DNA of 64,000 nucleotides, taken from contig CAWAAR010000001.1 of assembly GCA_963780135.1 (NCBI GenBank), positions 186,001-250,000 on the forward strand. The letters run 5' to 3'. Source of the stretch: Clostridium_AM sp963780135 (GTDB lineage: Bacteria > Bacillota > Clostridia > Clostridiales > Clostridiaceae). Positions 45,973-52,825 of the stretch are shown in pieces. A model generated the notes under the pieces. That model ran no database searches. It saw only the letters and a program-made list of their open reading frames with translations, and was not told where the DNA came from. Position 1 is the stretch's first letter. The number at the start of each line of letters is the position of its first letter. A program made the position numbers and the translations under genes.

Positions 45973-46893
45973 ATGCATTTTTTTATTGTTGATGATGATG
46001 AAGCAATTCGTTCTATGTTAGCTGAAATTATTGAAGATTATGACTTAGGAGAAGTTGTTGGGGAAGCTGACAACGGTTACTCTATAGATAGCCAATTACT
46101 GAATTCAAAGAAAGTTGATATTCTTATTATTGATTTACTAATGCCCATTCGTGACGGCCTTGAAACAGTTCGTGATTTAGGTAATGATTTTCTTGGAAAA
46201 ACCATAATGCTTTCACAGGTAGAGGATAAAGAAATGATTGGCAAAGCCTATTCTTTTGGAATTGAATACTACATTACAAAGCCAATTAACAGATTAGAAG
46301 TAATAGGTATTATTCAAAAAGTAATGGAACACATGCAGTTACAAAAATCAATATATAGTATTCAAAAAGCATTAAACCTATTGCAATTTGGAAAGTCAAA
46401 TGATGAAACAAATCATAACTTTGCAGACAAAACCATAGTAAATTCCGGACAATTTTTTCTAAGAGAATTAGGAATTATCGGCGAAAGTGGCAGCAAAGAT
46501 TTGTTAAACATGATAGAATATTTATTTAAATACGAAAAAGAAAAGTCATTTGAACAGGAATTCCCTTCTCTTAAAAATATTTTTATTAACGTAGCTATGA
46601 AAAAACTAGGTTCTTTATGTGAATCAATTGATTTGAAAAAGGAAGTGAAAGCTTCTGAACAACGAGTTCGTAGATCAATATTTCAAGCATTAAATCACTT
46701 GGCTTCACTAGGATTAACCGACTACTCCAACCCCAAATTTGAAGACTATGCTGCTAATTTTTTTGATTTTACAGAAGTTCGCAAAAAAATGTTGGAATTA
46801 CAAAATGGTATTGAATCTTCTATATCTACTACTCACATTAACACAAAAAAATTCGTTAAAGTTCTCTATATAGAATCCAAAAAAAGATTATAA
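45973..46893 (+). CDS. glnL: Response regulator with YcbB domain, GlnL-like
   Basis: A 306-residue regulator. The receiver domain (FFIVDDDEAIRSMLAEIIED, phosphoacceptor in ILIIDLLMPIRDG, KPINRLEV) is followed by a YcbB-type DNA-binding domain (residues about 150-306, EQRVRRSIFQALNHLASLGL). This combination is found in GlnL, which in B. subtilis activates glutamine utilisation and uptake. It is coupled to the kinase gene (1 base apart) and diverges from the symporter gene, which it probably activates. ATG behind AGAAGGGGTGGT. Repeat copy B follows the stop. Confidence 0.88.
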   Translation: MHFFIVDDDEAIRSMLAEIIEDYDLGEVVGEADNGYSIDSQLLNSKKVDILIIDLLMPIRDGLETVRDLGNDFLGKTIMLSQVEDKEMIGKAYSFGIEYYITKPINRLEVIGIIQKVMEHMQLQKSIYSIQKALNLLQFGKSNDETNHNFADKTIVNSGQFFLRELGIIGESGSKDLLNMIEYLFKYEKEKSFEQEFPSLKNIFINVAMKKLGSLCESIDLKKEVKASEQRVRRSIFQALNHLASLGLTDYSNPKFEDYAANFFDFTEVRKKMLELQNGIESSISTTHINTKKFVKVLYIESKKRL

Positions 46894-46929
46894 ATAAAAT
46901 TATTCCTTTTATTTTTATTCGTATTAAAG

Positions 46930-47043
46930 GACTGTCTCAAAATAGATTTTTAATGAATCATTTTTAAGCTCATTGTAAAATAAATAACATATGCAAATAA
47001 AGGCTATGAATTTAAGGTATTAACCCTATATTTCATAGCTTTT
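46930..47043 (+). repeat. Interspersed hairpin repeat, copy B
   Basis: It aligns with 40338-40450; the 3' hairpin (GGCTATGAA ... TTTCATAGCTTTTT) is close to that of copy A. It lies 36 bases after the response regulator stop and ends in a T-run, so it could terminate that operon. The next 220 bases to the IS-associated promoter are AT-rich with no visible gene. Confidence 0.55.
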
Positions 47044-47263
47044 TAAATTGAAAATAAAGTTTTTATGTTCTAACAAATTTAACAAATGTGACTTTTTAAA
47101 CACCTCCTTATATAATGTAGTTGTAACATTTAATAGAAAACATCTTTATTTTCTAGCGAACATTAACAACTCACTTTTAAAAATCATTCTTATATTTTAT
47201 TTAACCTGTCAGATAATTAATCACTTCATTTCATGCTTTCTATTAAGATACCTAACAGGAAAC

Positions 47264-47292
47264 TTAACATTAAAATTAAATCATTGTATAAT
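47264..47292 (+). promoter_or_regulatory. Promoter at the left end of the IS110-family element
   Basis: TTAACA (47264-47269), 17 bases, TATAAT (47287-47292). Transcription would start near 47299, about 220 bases before the recombinase ATG, giving a long structured untranslated leader. Confidence 0.6.
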
Positions 47293-47298
47293 ATCTCC

Positions 47299-47490
47299 TG
47301 AATAGAGGTTAGATGTATTCCTCCAGGGAATCTCGTAGAGATCATACCCGTAAATAAGCGTGTCATTCCATCAGTGAGATTTCTATGGTTTAGCTGGTTG
47401 GGTTTCCCGTAGGGTGTTACCTTAGGAATTACCCGTGTCACAAATAAGGTTATAGACTCATTGATAGAAGTGGATACTCTGTTCTATCTC
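47299..47490 (+). ncRNA. Candidate bridge RNA of the IS110-family element
   Basis: This non-coding stretch is richer in GC than its surroundings and folds repeatedly: ATCTC-GTA-GAGAT near 47330-47342, CCC-GTA-GGG near 47406-47414, and GATAGAA/TTCTATC at 47463-47469 and 47482-47488. It lies between a strong promoter and the recombinase gene. IS110-group elements encode a bridge RNA in exactly this place. The target- and donor-binding loops were not identified. Confidence 0.55.
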
Positions 47491-47520
47491 AAACTAACTA
47501 AAGTAAAGGAGATATTAATT

Positions 47521-48819
47521 ATGTCTAAATTTTTTTACAGCCCAACAGTAGGTATTGATGTTTCAGCAGACTTTTCTATAGTTGCTATTCTTACACCTAA
47601 CGGTGATATTTACAGAAAGGCATTTAAGATTAATCATGATGTGGACGGCTTTAACCACTTAGTTAAAGAAATAAAGAAAGTGGAAAAAGAGTTTAACATG
47701 AAAACTGGCATTTTCATGGAGTCCACTGGCGTGTACCACTTATCTCTTTTCCACTTTCTTAAAACCAACAACTTAGAGGCTTATGTTATTAATCCTCTAG
47801 TTACTAATTCTAACAAAAATAAAGACATAAGAAAAGTGAAAAATGATAAAAAGGACGCCTTAGCTATAGCTAAAATAGGTAAATTTGAAGACATAAAAGC
47901 TTACAGTTATTTTGATGTTTCTATATTTACCTTAAAATCTCTATGCCGTGATTATTATAAACTTGTTGATACAAGATCAACATTTAAGAAAAAGTTATCT
48001 GCTGACTTACGTATAGTATTTCCAGGATACAACAATGTATTTTCTGATGTAACTGGAGTAACTTCAATTGCTATTCTTAAGTGTTATCAGACTCCTCATT
48101 CTATTCTTGATTCTTCTAAAGAAAATATTATAAAAATTCTTAAAGAGTCATCTAAAAAGAATTTGATTTGGTGTAACAACACTTACGATAAATTAATTAA
48201 AATGGCTTCTAATGCTGCATGCATTGGCATATCATCACTTGGATTGTCAATAAAAATAACTATTAATATTGGAACTATTGAAAATTTTAATAAACAGATA
48301 GAGCTAATATTAAAAGAAATAGAAAACGTCTTACATGGCAATGATGTTTCTTCAAAGTTTAAACAAAATATCCTGTTATTAATGTCCATACCTGGAGTTG
48401 GTTTTATTTCTGCTATAACTATACTAACTGAAATAGGCGATTTTGAAAGTTTCTTAAAACCTAAACAGTTAGTTGCATACTTTGGCATAGATCCTTCTGT
48501 TAACGAATCTGGTAAATTTAAAAGTGATAAAGACAAAATATCCAAAAGAGGTACTCGCTTTGGTCGTAGAGCTTTATACGCAGTAGCTTTAGCTTCTATA
48601 AGAACTAAGCGTACTGGTGAAGCCAATAATAAAATCTTACTAGATTACTACAAAAATAACCTAAACGGTAAAAAAAAGAAGGTAGCCTTAGTAGCTATTA
48701 TGCATAAGCTTGTAAACTATATTTTTGCTGTCCTACGTAACCAAAAGGAATACGAGCAGCGTTTGCCAAAAATTCATCACAAAATGCATCTTGAAAATTC
48801 CAATAAACCAGCAGCCTAA
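47521..48819 (+). CDS. IS110-family transposase (DEDD recombinase)
   Basis: A longer frame opens at 47461, but AAAGGAGAT just before the ATG at 47521 fixes the start; 432 residues. The N-terminal RuvC-like DEDD domain begins TVGIDVSADFSIVAIL, with ESTGVYHLSL and NDKKDALAIAK carrying further acidic residues. The C-terminal Transposase_20 (IS116/IS110/IS902) domain has SIPGVGFISAITILTEIGDF, LVAYFGIDPSVNESG and ISKRGTRFGRRALY with the catalytic-serine region. All appear intact. The 3' flank has small hairpins (GCAAAAATT/AATTTTTGC near 48826-48849; ATGCC-TTTTT-GGCAT near 48869). Element ends could not be defined because this family lacks terminal repeats. Confidence 0.9.
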   Translation: MSKFFYSPTVGIDVSADFSIVAILTPNGDIYRKAFKINHDVDGFNHLVKEIKKVEKEFNMKTGIFMESTGVYHLSLFHFLKTNNLEAYVINPLVTNSNKNKDIRKVKNDKKDALAIAKIGKFEDIKAYSYFDVSIFTLKSLCRDYYKLVDTRSTFKKKLSADLRIVFPGYNNVFSDVTGVTSIAILKCYQTPHSILDSSKENIIKILKESSKKNLIWCNNTYDKLIKMASNAACIGISSLGLSIKITINIGTIENFNKQIELILKEIENVLHGNDVSSKFKQNILLLMSIPGVGFISAITILTEIGDFESFLKPKQLVAYFGIDPSVNESGKFKSDKDKISKRGTRFGRRALYAVALASIRTKRTGEANNKILLDYYKNNLNGKKKKVALVAIMHKLVNYIFAVLRNQKEYEQRLPKIHHKMHLENSNKPAA

Positions 48820-48967
48820 TCGGCCGCAAAAATTATTACCAATTTTTGCATTGTTCGCCTTTTAAGCAATGCCTTTTTGGCATGCAATTTTTTAAAAATA
48901 ACTTTTTTAAACTTTTTTATTGACTTTTACTAGCTGGTCTTATATAAAAACTTATACTTTAATTTTT

Positions 48968-49020
48968 TATCAAGTAACTCTTAGGCTCAAGTGGAATTTC
49001 TTAATTGAAGCTTGCACTAC
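48968..49020 (+). repeat. Dispersed degenerate repeat, copy 2 of 3
   Basis: Reads TATCAAGTAACTCTTAGG, a TGGAATTTCTTAATTG core and AAGCTTGC, aligned with 757-809. It lies between the IS110-type element and the DtxR-family gene. Confidence 0.4.
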
Positions 49021-49034
49021 TATAGCTCTTAGCT

Positions 49035-49511
49035 CTAAGATAGACTCTTTTTATTTTTTCTAAATTTTTCAAAACCACTAATTATTTCTGGTTTTCCCTG
49101 AAGAAAACTTATAAAGTCTTCTAAGTATTCTACAGTTTCATCGTTTATTGTATGTTCCACCTTCTCAGTTTGTTCAAGAACTCCATCAGATATTCCAAGC
49201 ACTTTAAAAAAACCCTCTATAATATTATGTCTATTAAGTAAGTACCTTCCCATAATTTTGCCTTCTTCTGTTAAAATTATAATTCCATATTTCTCATACT
49301 TTACAAACTTTAATTCTGATAATTTTTGTACCATTTTAGTGGCTGAGGGAGGTTGTACATTTAAAGCTTTTGCTAATTCATGAATGCGCGTAAACCCTAT
49401 TTTCTCAGATAATCTATAAACCATTTCCAAGTAATCTTCCATGGAAGCAGTTAATGTATCACATTCCTTTTTCATGTATTCTCTAAAAGTAAAAAAGTCT
49501 TCCTGACTCAT
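49035..49511 (-). CDS. DtxR/MntR-family metal-dependent transcriptional regulator
   Basis: A 158-residue protein. Winged-helix residues 22-80 read LTASMEDYLEMVYRLSEKIG and IHELAKALNVQPPSATKMVQ, the recognition helix of DtxR-family repressors; a dimerisation/metal domain follows (RHNIIEGFFKVLGI, EKVEHTINDETVEYLEDF) with the conserved histidine and glutamate ligands. The SH3-like third domain is absent, as in MntR. It probably senses Mn2+ or Fe2+. Its targets are not next to it. Start ATG at 49511. Confidence 0.9.
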   Translation of the reverse strand: MSQEDFFTFREYMKKECDTLTASMEDYLEMVYRLSEKIGFTRIHELAKALNVQPPSATKMVQKLSELKFVKYEKYGIIILTEEGKIMGRYLLNRHNIIEGFFKVLGISDGVLEQTEKVEHTINDETVEYLEDFISFLQGKPEIISGFEKFRKNKKSLS

Positions 49512-49633
49512 TTTTACATCACCTACTTTTACAAAGTATCTCCATTTAAGTTTTATGATTTATATACTAAAAATATGAATAATACTTCTATTAAAAGTTA
49601 TTTTCCTATGATAAAATTATATTATAAAATACT

Positions 49634-49662
49634 AGAGTTCAGTAATATAATTACTGAACTCT
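49634..49662 (-). terminator. Terminator-like perfect palindrome after the 56-residue ORF
   Basis: AGAGTTCAGTAAT and ATTACTGAACTCT pair over 13 bases with an ATA loop. It follows the small gene by 36 bases; the T-run is weak. An operator role for the DtxR-type gene downstream is also possible. Confidence 0.55.
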
Positions 49663-49697
49663 ACCACATAGTTTTAATATTTCATATAATTTACACG

Positions 49698-49868
49698 CTA
49701 TTTTCTTCCACAAGTATAATAACCTTCTTCACCGCTGTAAACTTTTTGATGAGTTTTTGTGTGCATATCACTACTCTGTATAGACTGTGTTTGGTTATTT
49801 TCTGGATTTTTTTGCTCTATATCCTTTGTTTTATCTGGTGCAGTTTTAGCCATTGATCTGTATGTCAT
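49698..49868 (-). CDS. Small hydrophilic 56-residue protein
   Basis: A short gene with a very good ribosome site (AAGGAGGTG, 5 bases before ATG at 49868). The product starts MTYRSMAKTAPDKTKDIEQK, has a Gln/Ser/Asn-rich middle and ends HQKVYSGEEGYYTCGRK. It is strongly hydrophilic with one cysteine near the end. The ending recalls small YjzC-like spore/soil-Firmicute proteins but I cannot confirm a family. It precedes the palindrome at 49634-49662 and the DtxR-type gene. Confidence 0.6.
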   Translation of the reverse strand: MTYRSMAKTAPDKTKDIEQKNPENNQTQSIQSSDMHTKTHQKVYSGEEGYYTCGRK

Positions 49869-49925
49869 AAAAACACCTCCTTGTTTATAGTTTTACTCAG
49901 AAGTGTTTTTTTATTATATATAATA

Positions 49926-50555
49926 TTACTCTTCACAGCAAATTTCATCTAATTTATCTAAAATTTTTCTATATCCTGCTTTGATTATTTTATTATGATA
50001 TAATTCTTTGTAGCTTATGGTATCTATATCAACTTTAATTATTTTTTCCAAGTTTTCTCCATAAAGCTTTTTCAAAAACATACTACAATCTATTTTTATT
50101 AAATTATAACTTTTATTATCATAATAATTAAATCCATTTGTATCCCTATTCAATTTTTCTATAATTCCATACAACTGATATATGTAACTTAATTCTTTCA
50201 AATCAAATTCATTTTTCAAATAAGCAACACCACTTGAATATTCATTATCCATTGGTATAGGGTACATATCGATATAATTTTTATCATTGAATGATTTTAA
50301 AAGCCTAATACTTTGAAAAAGAGCCGTACATAAGTCTAATCTTATTATGTTTGCATATTGACGGCTTCTTTTCAATCTTACACTCTCTTCATATTTTCTA
50401 TTGTCTTCTACTATCTTATTTTGCACTTCTATATTTCTATCTGTAGATTTTTTAGTTGTAATCCAACCAAAAATCCCTCCAATTATTGCTCCAATTACTA
50501 TTGATATAAAAGATATTAAAGGCGCTAAAAGATATTGTGGTAGGTTAGTTAACAT
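49926..50555 (-). CDS. Membrane-anchored hypothetical protein
   Basis: A 209-residue protein not recognised. One glycine-rich N-terminal helix (residues 9-31, LLAPLISFISIVIGAIIGGI) is followed by a basic coiled region (KKSTDRNIEVQNKIVEDNRK) and a soluble, mostly helical C-terminal domain with many tyrosines and aspartates. The topology (short outside, long cytoplasmic tail) resembles small phage- or defence-associated membrane proteins, but nothing specific supports that. A second small membrane gene (50678-50971) lies upstream on the same strand. Confidence 0.55.
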   Translation of the reverse strand: MLTNLPQYLLAPLISFISIVIGAIIGGIFGWITTKKSTDRNIEVQNKIVEDNRKYEESVRLKRSRQYANIIRLDLCTALFQSIRLLKSFNDKNYIDMYPIPMDNEYSSGVAYLKNEFDLKELSYIYQLYGIIEKLNRDTNGFNYYDNKSYNLIKIDCSMFLKKLYGENLEKIIKVDIDTISYKELYHNKIIKAGYRKILDKLDEICCEE

Positions 50556-50677
50556 TTTTTTCTCCTTACAGTTAATATAAAATAATTCAAATATTTTTCC
50601 TATTTAAAAATATTTTATACTTTCTATAATAATTTATACTATAATTGAGAACGTTAACTTTAATTACATATATTATT

Positions 50678-50971
50678 TTAATTATTTCTATTTCTCTTTT
50701 GAAAACTGCTTATACTATCTAAAAAATCATGCATAAAATTTGCTCCTCTAGATATAAGCACTCCTGTAAGTATCATTCCTATATACGGCGCTTTTATAGG
50801 CAGACCTACCGAATACATAAAATCTATATTAGAACCAATAGAAACAAGTTCTCCAAAAGCTAATGCACCAAGTCTGTCATAACTAAACTTACCATTTTGC
50901 CAAAACATTTTTGTTGTTTCCCACAAAGCTTCTACTATTAAAGCTGCCACTAAAAATTGCAGTAAATCCAT
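50678..50971 (-). CDS. Small membrane protein of unknown function
   Basis: A 97-residue protein starting MDLLQFLVAALIVEALWETT. Two or three hydrophobic segments (about residues 3-22, 36-50 and 62-80) and a basic C-terminal tail (SFQKRNRNN) are seen. The size and topology recall holin-like or DUF-type clostridial membrane proteins (for instance phage-derived), but no motif decides. Start ATG at 50971 behind AAAGGGGA. No clear partner other than the membrane-anchored gene downstream. Confidence 0.55.
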   Translation of the reverse strand: MDLLQFLVAALIVEALWETTKMFWQNGKFSYDRLGALAFGELVSIGSNIDFMYSVGLPIKAPYIGMILTGVLISRGANFMHDFLDSISSFQKRNRNN

Positions 50972-51063
50972 TTATCCCCTTTACCCCCATTTTAAATTAC
51001 TATGAGCGAAATTTTTAAGTTGAATTACTACAATTTATATATGCATGCTTTTTAAAAATTATG

Positions 51064-51091
51064 AAAAAAGCTATTGCAATAGCAATTTTTT
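51064..51091 (-). terminator. Terminator of the PpaX-like gene
   Basis: The palindrome GCTATTGCAATAGC (51070-51083) is flanked by A6 and T6 runs. It overlaps the stop codon of the gene at 51090. Confidence 0.65.
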
Positions 51092-51743
51092 AGATTATCT
51101 TTTCCTTATGAGATTTACAAATTCCAGTTAAATCTTCTATACTATCTATAATATAATCTGGTTTGTATTCCATAAGATCTTTCAAAGAAAGAGCTGTATA
51201 TTTTACCAAACAAGTTTTGCATCCTGCATTTTTTCCACAAAGTATATCATTATGACTATCTCCTACCATTATAGCTTCCTCTGGTAAAATATTAAGCATT
51301 TCACACGCTTTTAACGCTGGATCACCTAGAGGCTTATGCTGTTCTGTATCTTCTGGAGATACCATAATATCTATATATTTATATGCATCTATAAGTTTAA
51401 GACCTCTAAGTGCCATTTTCTTTCTTTTTGAAGTAACTATAGCAATCTTTATTCCCATATCTTTTAAATTTTTAAGGCCTTCTTCCACACCTTTAAACTT
51501 TGAAGCTAATTCATCATGGTTGCTCTCATTAAAACTTCTAAAAATACTAAGAAGTAAATCTGCATTTTCCTTATCATACCTTTCCATAGCGTCTCTTAAA
51601 GGTTCTCCAAAAGTTTTCACTACTTCTTCTCTTGAAATATCTTTATTAAAATGTTTTTTAAAGGCATATTTAAAACTTTTTATAATAAGATCATTAGTAT
51701 TTATAAGTGTTCCATCCAAATCAAATAAAATTGCCTTGATCAT
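51090..51743 (-). CDS. ppaX: HAD-family phosphatase, PpaX/Gph-like
   Basis: A 217-residue haloacid-dehalogenase hydrolase. Motif I is ILFDLDGTLINTNDLII, motif II IVTSKRKKMALRGL (T/S), motif III K at HKPLGDPALKA and motif IV MVGDSHNDILCGKNAG. The alpha-helical cap sits between motifs I and II, as in beta-phosphoglucomutase-like enzymes. The start and KTFGEPLRDAM cap sequence match pyrophosphatase PpaX of Firmicutes; phosphoglycolate phosphatase is the alternative. It acts in the cytoplasm. It is divergent from tpx. Confidence 0.82.
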   Translation of the reverse strand: MIKAILFDLDGTLINTNDLIIKSFKYAFKKHFNKDISREEVVKTFGEPLRDAMERYDKENADLLLSIFRSFNESNHDELASKFKGVEEGLKNLKDMGIKIAIVTSKRKKMALRGLKLIDAYKYIDIMVSPEDTEQHKPLGDPALKACEMLNILPEEAIMVGDSHNDILCGKNAGCKTCLVKYTALSLKDLMEYKPDYIIDSIEDLTGICKSHKEKII

Positions 51744-51870
51744 TAAATCTTCACCTCTCGATTCTAAATAATTCTACTACATAATAACACAGCAAAACAT
51801 GGACAACAAGTTATAGCAATATTTTATTTTAACATTAGGCATATAAAAAATACCTACCATAAAAAAATAT

Positions 51871-51899
51871 TTGATTTAATAAAACATTTGTGATATTAT
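51871..51899 (+). promoter_or_regulatory. Promoter of tpx
   Basis: TTGATT (51871-51876), 17 bases, TATTAT (51894-51899), 55 bases upstream of the tpx start. Confidence 0.6.
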
Positions 51900-51953
51900 A
51901 TTTATAGATAACAATTATTAATTAATATAAATTATATTTTAGGAGGATTTATT

Positions 51954-52439
51954 ATGAAAATTAAATTCAAAGGAAATGAAGTTACTTTAGCAGGCAAAGA
52001 AATAAAAGTTGGTGATACAGCACCAGACTTTAAAGTTATAGATAATGATATGAAAGAATTAAATTTAAAGGATACAAAAGGAATTAGAATATTTTTGACT
52101 GTACCTTCTATTGATACTCCTGTATGTGATTTAGAAGTAAGAACCTTTAATGAAAAAGCATCTAAATTAAAAGATGTAACTGTTTATACTATTTCTATGG
52201 ATTTACCTTTTGCACAGAAAAGATGGTGTGCAGCCCACGGAATTGAAAATGTGATAACTGCTTCAGATTATAAAGATAGATTATTTGGCAAAAACTTTGG
52301 GACATATATAGAAGAATTAGGACTTCTTACAAGAGCAGCTTTTGTAGTAAATGGTGATGGTAAAGTTACTTATGTAGAATATGTCCAGGAAGTTGCAAAC
52401 CAACCTAATTTTGATTTAATACTAGAAAAGGCTAAATAA
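51954..52439 (+). CDS. tpx: Thiol peroxidase Tpx
   Basis: A 161-residue atypical 2-Cys peroxiredoxin. The peroxidatic cysteine lies in VPSIDTPVCDLEVRTFN (C60) and the resolving cysteine in FAQKRWCAAHGIENV (C94), the usual Tpx pair. GDTAPDFKVIDNDMKEL is the family's N-terminal start. It reduces hydroperoxides in the cytoplasm with a thioredoxin-type donor, protecting this anaerobe's metal enzymes. Single gene with strong AGGAGG site, own promoter and own terminator. No PerR box was convincingly found. Confidence 0.94.
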   Translation: MKIKFKGNEVTLAGKEIKVGDTAPDFKVIDNDMKELNLKDTKGIRIFLTVPSIDTPVCDLEVRTFNEKASKLKDVTVYTISMDLPFAQKRWCAAHGIENVITASDYKDRLFGKNFGTYIEELGLLTRAAFVVNGDGKVTYVEYVQEVANQPNFDLILEKAK

Positions 52440-52451
52440 GAAAGTTTAAAA

Positions 52452-52468
52452 GCAAACCCTAAACCCTA
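52452..52468 (+). repeat. Short CCCTAAA-type motif after the tpx stop, copy 2 of 2
   Basis: GCAAACCCTAAACCCTA differs at one base from the copy after hydA (7023-7039) and has the same distance from the stop codon and position before a terminator. Confidence 0.4.
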
Positions 52469-52474
52469 TTATAT

Positions 52475-52522
52475 CTGGCATATATTGATTTAATTAATAT
52501 TAAAACAATATATGCCAGTTTT
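52475..52522 (+). terminator. Terminator of tpx
   Basis: CTGGCATATATTG (52475-52487) pairs perfectly with CAATATATGCCAG (52506-52518), followed by TTTTC. Confidence 0.85.
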
Positions 52523-52608
52523 CAAGTAGATTTATGTTTAAATTAACTTTCACAGCTCAAGTCGTAATATGCTTATTCTGCTAAATTTCATTATTTAAAT
52601 AATCTCTG

Positions 52609-52719
52609 TCATACTAATAAACACTTTTTTATAAGATTGAAAGTAAAATAAACTGTACTTACTATTATCACATCAAAAGATAAACTTTTAAATTTTTCAA
52701 GGTCTATACCTTTTAACAT
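52609..52719 (-). CDS. Possible 36-residue peptide downstream of the LTA-synthase-like gene
   Basis: ATG at 52719 with GGTGGTG just upstream codes for MLKGIDLEKFKSLSFDVIIV and a hydrophobic middle ending KKCLLV. It is the third frame in a row on this strand after the LTA-synthase-like gene and the 28-residue frame. It may be a small membrane peptide; evidence is only the ribosome site and composition. Confidence 0.3.
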   Translation of the reverse strand: MLKGIDLEKFKSLSFDVIIVSTVYFTFNLIKKCLLV

Positions 52720-52737
52720 CTTTTCACCACCTTAAAT

Positions 52738-52824
52738 TTAAGTTAATGTTCCAATCATAAATCCACTTAAGAAAAAAATGCACCCTACTACTCTAAATAA
52801 TACTCTATTTAAAATAAATTTCAA
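52738..52824 (-). CDS. Possible 28-residue single-helix membrane peptide
   Basis: A TTG start 1 base after the stop of the LTA-synthase-like gene, with AAAGGAG about 9 bases upstream inside that gene. The product starts MKFILNRVLFRVVGC and is one hydrophobic helix (IFFLSGFMIGTLT). Translational coupling would explain the tight spacing. Not recognised. Confidence 0.35.
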   Translation of the reverse strand: MKFILNRVLFRVVGCIFFLSGFMIGTLT

Positions 52825-52825
52825 T

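Noticed and set aside
47048..47305. 85-codon frame upstream of the IS element
   Set aside because: Composition typical of AT-rich non-coding DNA, no ribosome site, and it overlaps the IS promoter.
51890..51940. PerR box upstream of tpx
   Set aside because: The region is AT-rich but no 15-base stretch fits TTATAAT-N-ATTATAA convincingly.
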